Source: Gammaproteobacteria bacterium (lineage in GTDB: Bacteria; Pseudomonadota; Gammaproteobacteria; UBA9214). Taken from it: DNA of 7,380 nucleotides. Below, one piece after another: positions 5,397-7,380 of the stretch. Position 1 is the first letter of the stretch, and the number at the start of each line of letters is the position of its first letter. The DNA lies in contig DAOVVG010000116.1 of the NCBI GenBank assembly GCA_030632175.1, positions 1-7,380 of the forward strand, written 5' to 3'. The position numbers and the translations under genes are program-made. The notes under the pieces were generated by a model. It did not search any database. It saw only the letters and a program-made list of their open reading frames with translations, and was not told where the DNA came from.

Positions 5397-7380
5397 TCAC
5401 CCACCCTGATGTATACCAGGATTTTTCCTGGTACGTACCACAGACTTGAGTTCATTGACGATGTCACCCAGGGTCCGGGTGCTTCTGCCACTTTGCGGGT
5501 CTTCACCGAGGTGCGTCAGCAGTTCGTTGTACAGGTAGCCTGGCAAAACGTTTTCAAGGTACTCAAGGGCTGTACCGCGCAGGTTTAAATCCTTGCTGAA
5601 TGCTGCCTGCATTGATAAATGCACAGCATCCGGATCAAGTGTCAGGGTCAGCAAGGTGAATACATGCTCCAGTCCGCGGTTGAATTGCGGATTTACATCT
5701 TCCTCGTCACTGGCATAATCCATTTTTAATTCCATGTCCCGGCCTTCCCACTCCTCCGGGCTGACTTTCAACTCATTGCTGATGGCCTCATAGACCTGCT
5801 GCCTGGGAATGACAAGATGCGGGTTCCTGTGTCGCATCCGCGCCAGTACCCGGGCGCAGCTATAGCGAACGTTGAAGGTTTCGTCCACCATCCCGAGCAA
5901 CAGGCCTGCGATTGACCTCGGACTGTGACTGGCTTCCAGTACCCCGGGCAGGCGCTGGCGTACAAGTAGTGGCATGTCAGGGTTAAGCAGTGCATCGGTC
6001 AGTTGTCCCGGTATACGGGTAACCAGCCAGCGCAGTTCTGAACGTGCTTCCAGGGTGACTTCATTATTTGCCAGCAGCGGGATCATGTAGTGCGCCACAC
6101 TGACATCCAGATCAGGACTTCCCAGTGCACGGCGTATGCGGCCGGTATCGCCTGAAGTCAGGTCGCTGACAATGAGAGCCATCCGGCTTGCTTCACCCGT
6201 AATGCTTGCATCTTCATTTGTATCTTCCTGGTCATCAGGGTGCGCCAGCGCAGCGATTTTGGACTGCAGGAATTCACGCTCTGAACAGGCGCTGACCTCT
6301 GCCAGGATTTCCTGCGTGGTGGCATCAACAATGTCTTCTTCATCAATGCGCACTACACCTTTACGCAGGCTTCTTGCCAGCTGGTTGATATAACCACGAT
6401 TCAGGCGTACGACAACATACAATGCAAGCGCGGCAACAATGACCGCGCAGGTTGCAACAACAGCGGTTGGCAGTTCGGGGGCGATAAACAGGAGCAGTAG
6501 CAGCAGTCCACTGCCAATGAGATCGCCCAGCCGGTCGCTGGCGACATCGATAATGGTTTTCGTGGGGCGCTTCTTGTGTGGCGGTAGCGGGGTATAGAGG
6601 AGTTCAAATGCAGAACGGAAGAAGGAGTTGGTAAAGATGGCCTGACTGCCACGGAGCGTAACCATCGTCCACAGGTGGGTAAAAGCCACACCTATGACGC
6701 CGAAAACGGCAATCGTGAACGGCATTATCGCTATGGTCATGCCGATACCGAAACGTTGCAAAATGCGACGTCCCAGCAAGCTTTGCAGAAAAAATCCAAG
6801 CACACCTATAGCTGCATAGAAGGAGCCGAAAAAAGCGACCAGGGATTCGCTGTCCTTAAAATGTGCTGCTGCCTCTGACTTGAATGCGTAGTCGACAAGT
6901 GCCGCCATAATGGCTACCAGTACCATCAGTGCAGCCATCCACTGCAGGTAATGTGTCTGGGAAATAACAGTGAAGGCAGATCGTGTTCTCACCGCATTGT
7001 CGATCGGCATTGTGCGCGTCGGCGCACCGATACAGCGGACCGTTATCATGCAGATGAAATGCAGGCCGCTGAGGAACAGCAGCACGGCACGTACATCCAT
7101 GGACTTTGCGACTTCGGAAGCCAGTACACCCCCGATCACGCCGCCGAGCGCGGCTGCGGCGGCTATGCGTGCGACCCGTTGCTTGGCAGAGTGCGGGTCA
7201 AAACGTTCATTGATAATCGACCAGAAACCGCTGATCAGGATGGCACCAAAAACGGCCATGTGCAGGTACAAAACGATAGATGCGATCCCCGGTTGATAGT
7301 CGAGTAATACCCATTCACCAATAAAAAGAACCGCACTCAGTCCGAATACGCGGGGAACCAGTCTGGCGGGATTGATATGC
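5397..7380 (-). CDS. NTT-like (ATP/ADP translocase-like) MFS membrane protein with HEAT-like C-terminal region, 5'-truncated by window edge
   Basis: The reading frame stays open to the right edge, so the true start lies outside. The TTG at 7271 is only an internal leucine codon, and 36 more in-frame residues are visible upstream (including VFGLSAVLFIGEWVLL, a membrane helix). Numbering from 7271, membrane segments are evident at about 5-20, 34-53, 61-79, 110-129, 144-166, 175-200, 248-265 and 267-289; NTT and MFS proteins have about twelve, so a few are missing. The stretch FFRSAFELLYTPLPPHKK then RPTKTIIDVASDRLGD (217-250) resembles the conserved loop of NTT nucleotide transporters. From 290 the protein is soluble: an acidic linker (310-360), then helical HEAT-like repeats at about 375-590 (for example LVRQRLPGVLEA and VRYSCARVLARM). 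Bacterial NTT-like proteins of free-living species often have unknown cargo, so nucleotide transport is not established. It converges on the hydrolase gene. Confidence 0.8.
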   Translation of the reverse strand, partial: HINPARLVPRVFGLSAVLFIGEWVLLDYQPGIASIVLYLHMAVFGAILISGFWSIINERFDPHSAKQRVARIAAAAALGGVIGGVLASEVAKSMDVRAVLLFLSGLHFICMITVRCIGAPTRTMPIDNAVRTRSAFTVISQTHYLQWMAALMVLVAIMAALVDYAFKSEAAAHFKDSESLVAFFGSFYAAIGVLGFFLQSLLGRRILQRFGIGMTIAIMPFTIAVFGVIGVAFTHLWTMVTLRGSQAIFTNSFFRSAFELLYTPLPPHKKRPTKTIIDVASDRLGDLIGSGLLLLLLFIAPELPTAVVATCAVIVAALALYVVVRLNRGYINQLARSLRKGVVRIDEEDIVDATTQEILAEVSACSEREFLQSKIAALAHPDDQEDTNEDASITGEASRMALIVSDLTSGDTGRIRRALGSPDLDVSVAHYMIPLLANNEVTLEARSELRWLVTRIPGQLTDALLNPDMPLLVRQRLPGVLEASHSPRSIAGLLLGMVDETFNVRYSCARVLARMRHRNPHLVIPRQQVYEAISNELKVSPEEWEGRDMELKMDYASDEEDVNPQFNRGLEHVFTLLTLTLDPDAVHLSMQAAFSKDLNLRGTALEYLENVLPGYLYNELLTHLGEDPQSGRSTRTLGDIVNELKSVVRTRKNPGIHQGG
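5414..5433. repeat. Perfect 8-base inverted repeat at the 3' end of the transporter gene
   Basis: TACCAGGA (5414-5421) and TCCTGGTA (5426-5433) enclose a TTTT loop, inside codons for the last residues (about RKNPGI) of the minus-strand protein. The stem has no T run after it in either direction. It may protect the 3' end of a read-through + strand message or be incidental. Confidence 0.5.

Noticed and set aside
7269..7271. TTG as the start codon of the minus-strand transporter gene
   Set aside because: The frame remains open for 36 further codons to the window edge and encodes a hydrophobic helix there, so the gene is truncated by the window and the TTG is an internal leucine.

Overview
The window looks like a chromosomal segment of a Gram-negative bacterium. 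My best guess is a gammaproteobacterium, judged from moderate GC, Sec-type signal peptides on three consecutive proteins, and an NTT-like MFS protein with a HEAT-type tail. That lineage call is an inference and no close relative was identified. There is no RNA gene, CRISPR array, insertion sequence or attachment site that I can see.

Layout. Bases 1-95 hold no gene I can support; an upstream + strand gene could end there (stops at 36-38 and 43-45). A probable small membrane protein gene (96-221), missed by size cut-offs, overlaps by one base (TGATG) the gene for an exported, methionine-rich protein with a beta-rich C-terminal domain (221-946). A 150-base gap (947-1096) shows no convincing terminator or promoter. 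Then comes a two-gene unit joined by a 4-base ATGA overlap. The first gene is a 972-residue exported protein whose C-terminal half is a phosphohistidine domain followed by an ATP-grasp domain, as in glucan, water dikinases (1097-4015). The second is an exported serine hydrolase of the penicillin-binding/beta-lactamase superfamily (4012-5328). Facing them on the minus strand, and cut by the right edge, is a polytopic MFS protein resembling ATP/ADP (NTT) translocases with a HEAT-like soluble C-terminus (5397-7380). The 68 bases between the convergent genes are filled by two overlapping, mutually exclusive hairpins that probably act as a terminator region.

How they may work together. The four + strand genes all appear to encode membrane or exported products, and two overlapping stop/start junctions point to two translationally coupled pairs. 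The most striking point is an apparently catalytically intact ATP-dependent dikinase module behind a cleavable Sec signal, because the periplasm is not normally supplied with ATP. A nucleotide-transporter-like gene next door makes a nucleotide-linked envelope process tempting, but it is convergently transcribed and the link is speculative. The substrate of the dikinase and the target of the serine hydrolase cannot be read from the sequence; an envelope polysaccharide or peptidoglycan is a reasonable guess only.
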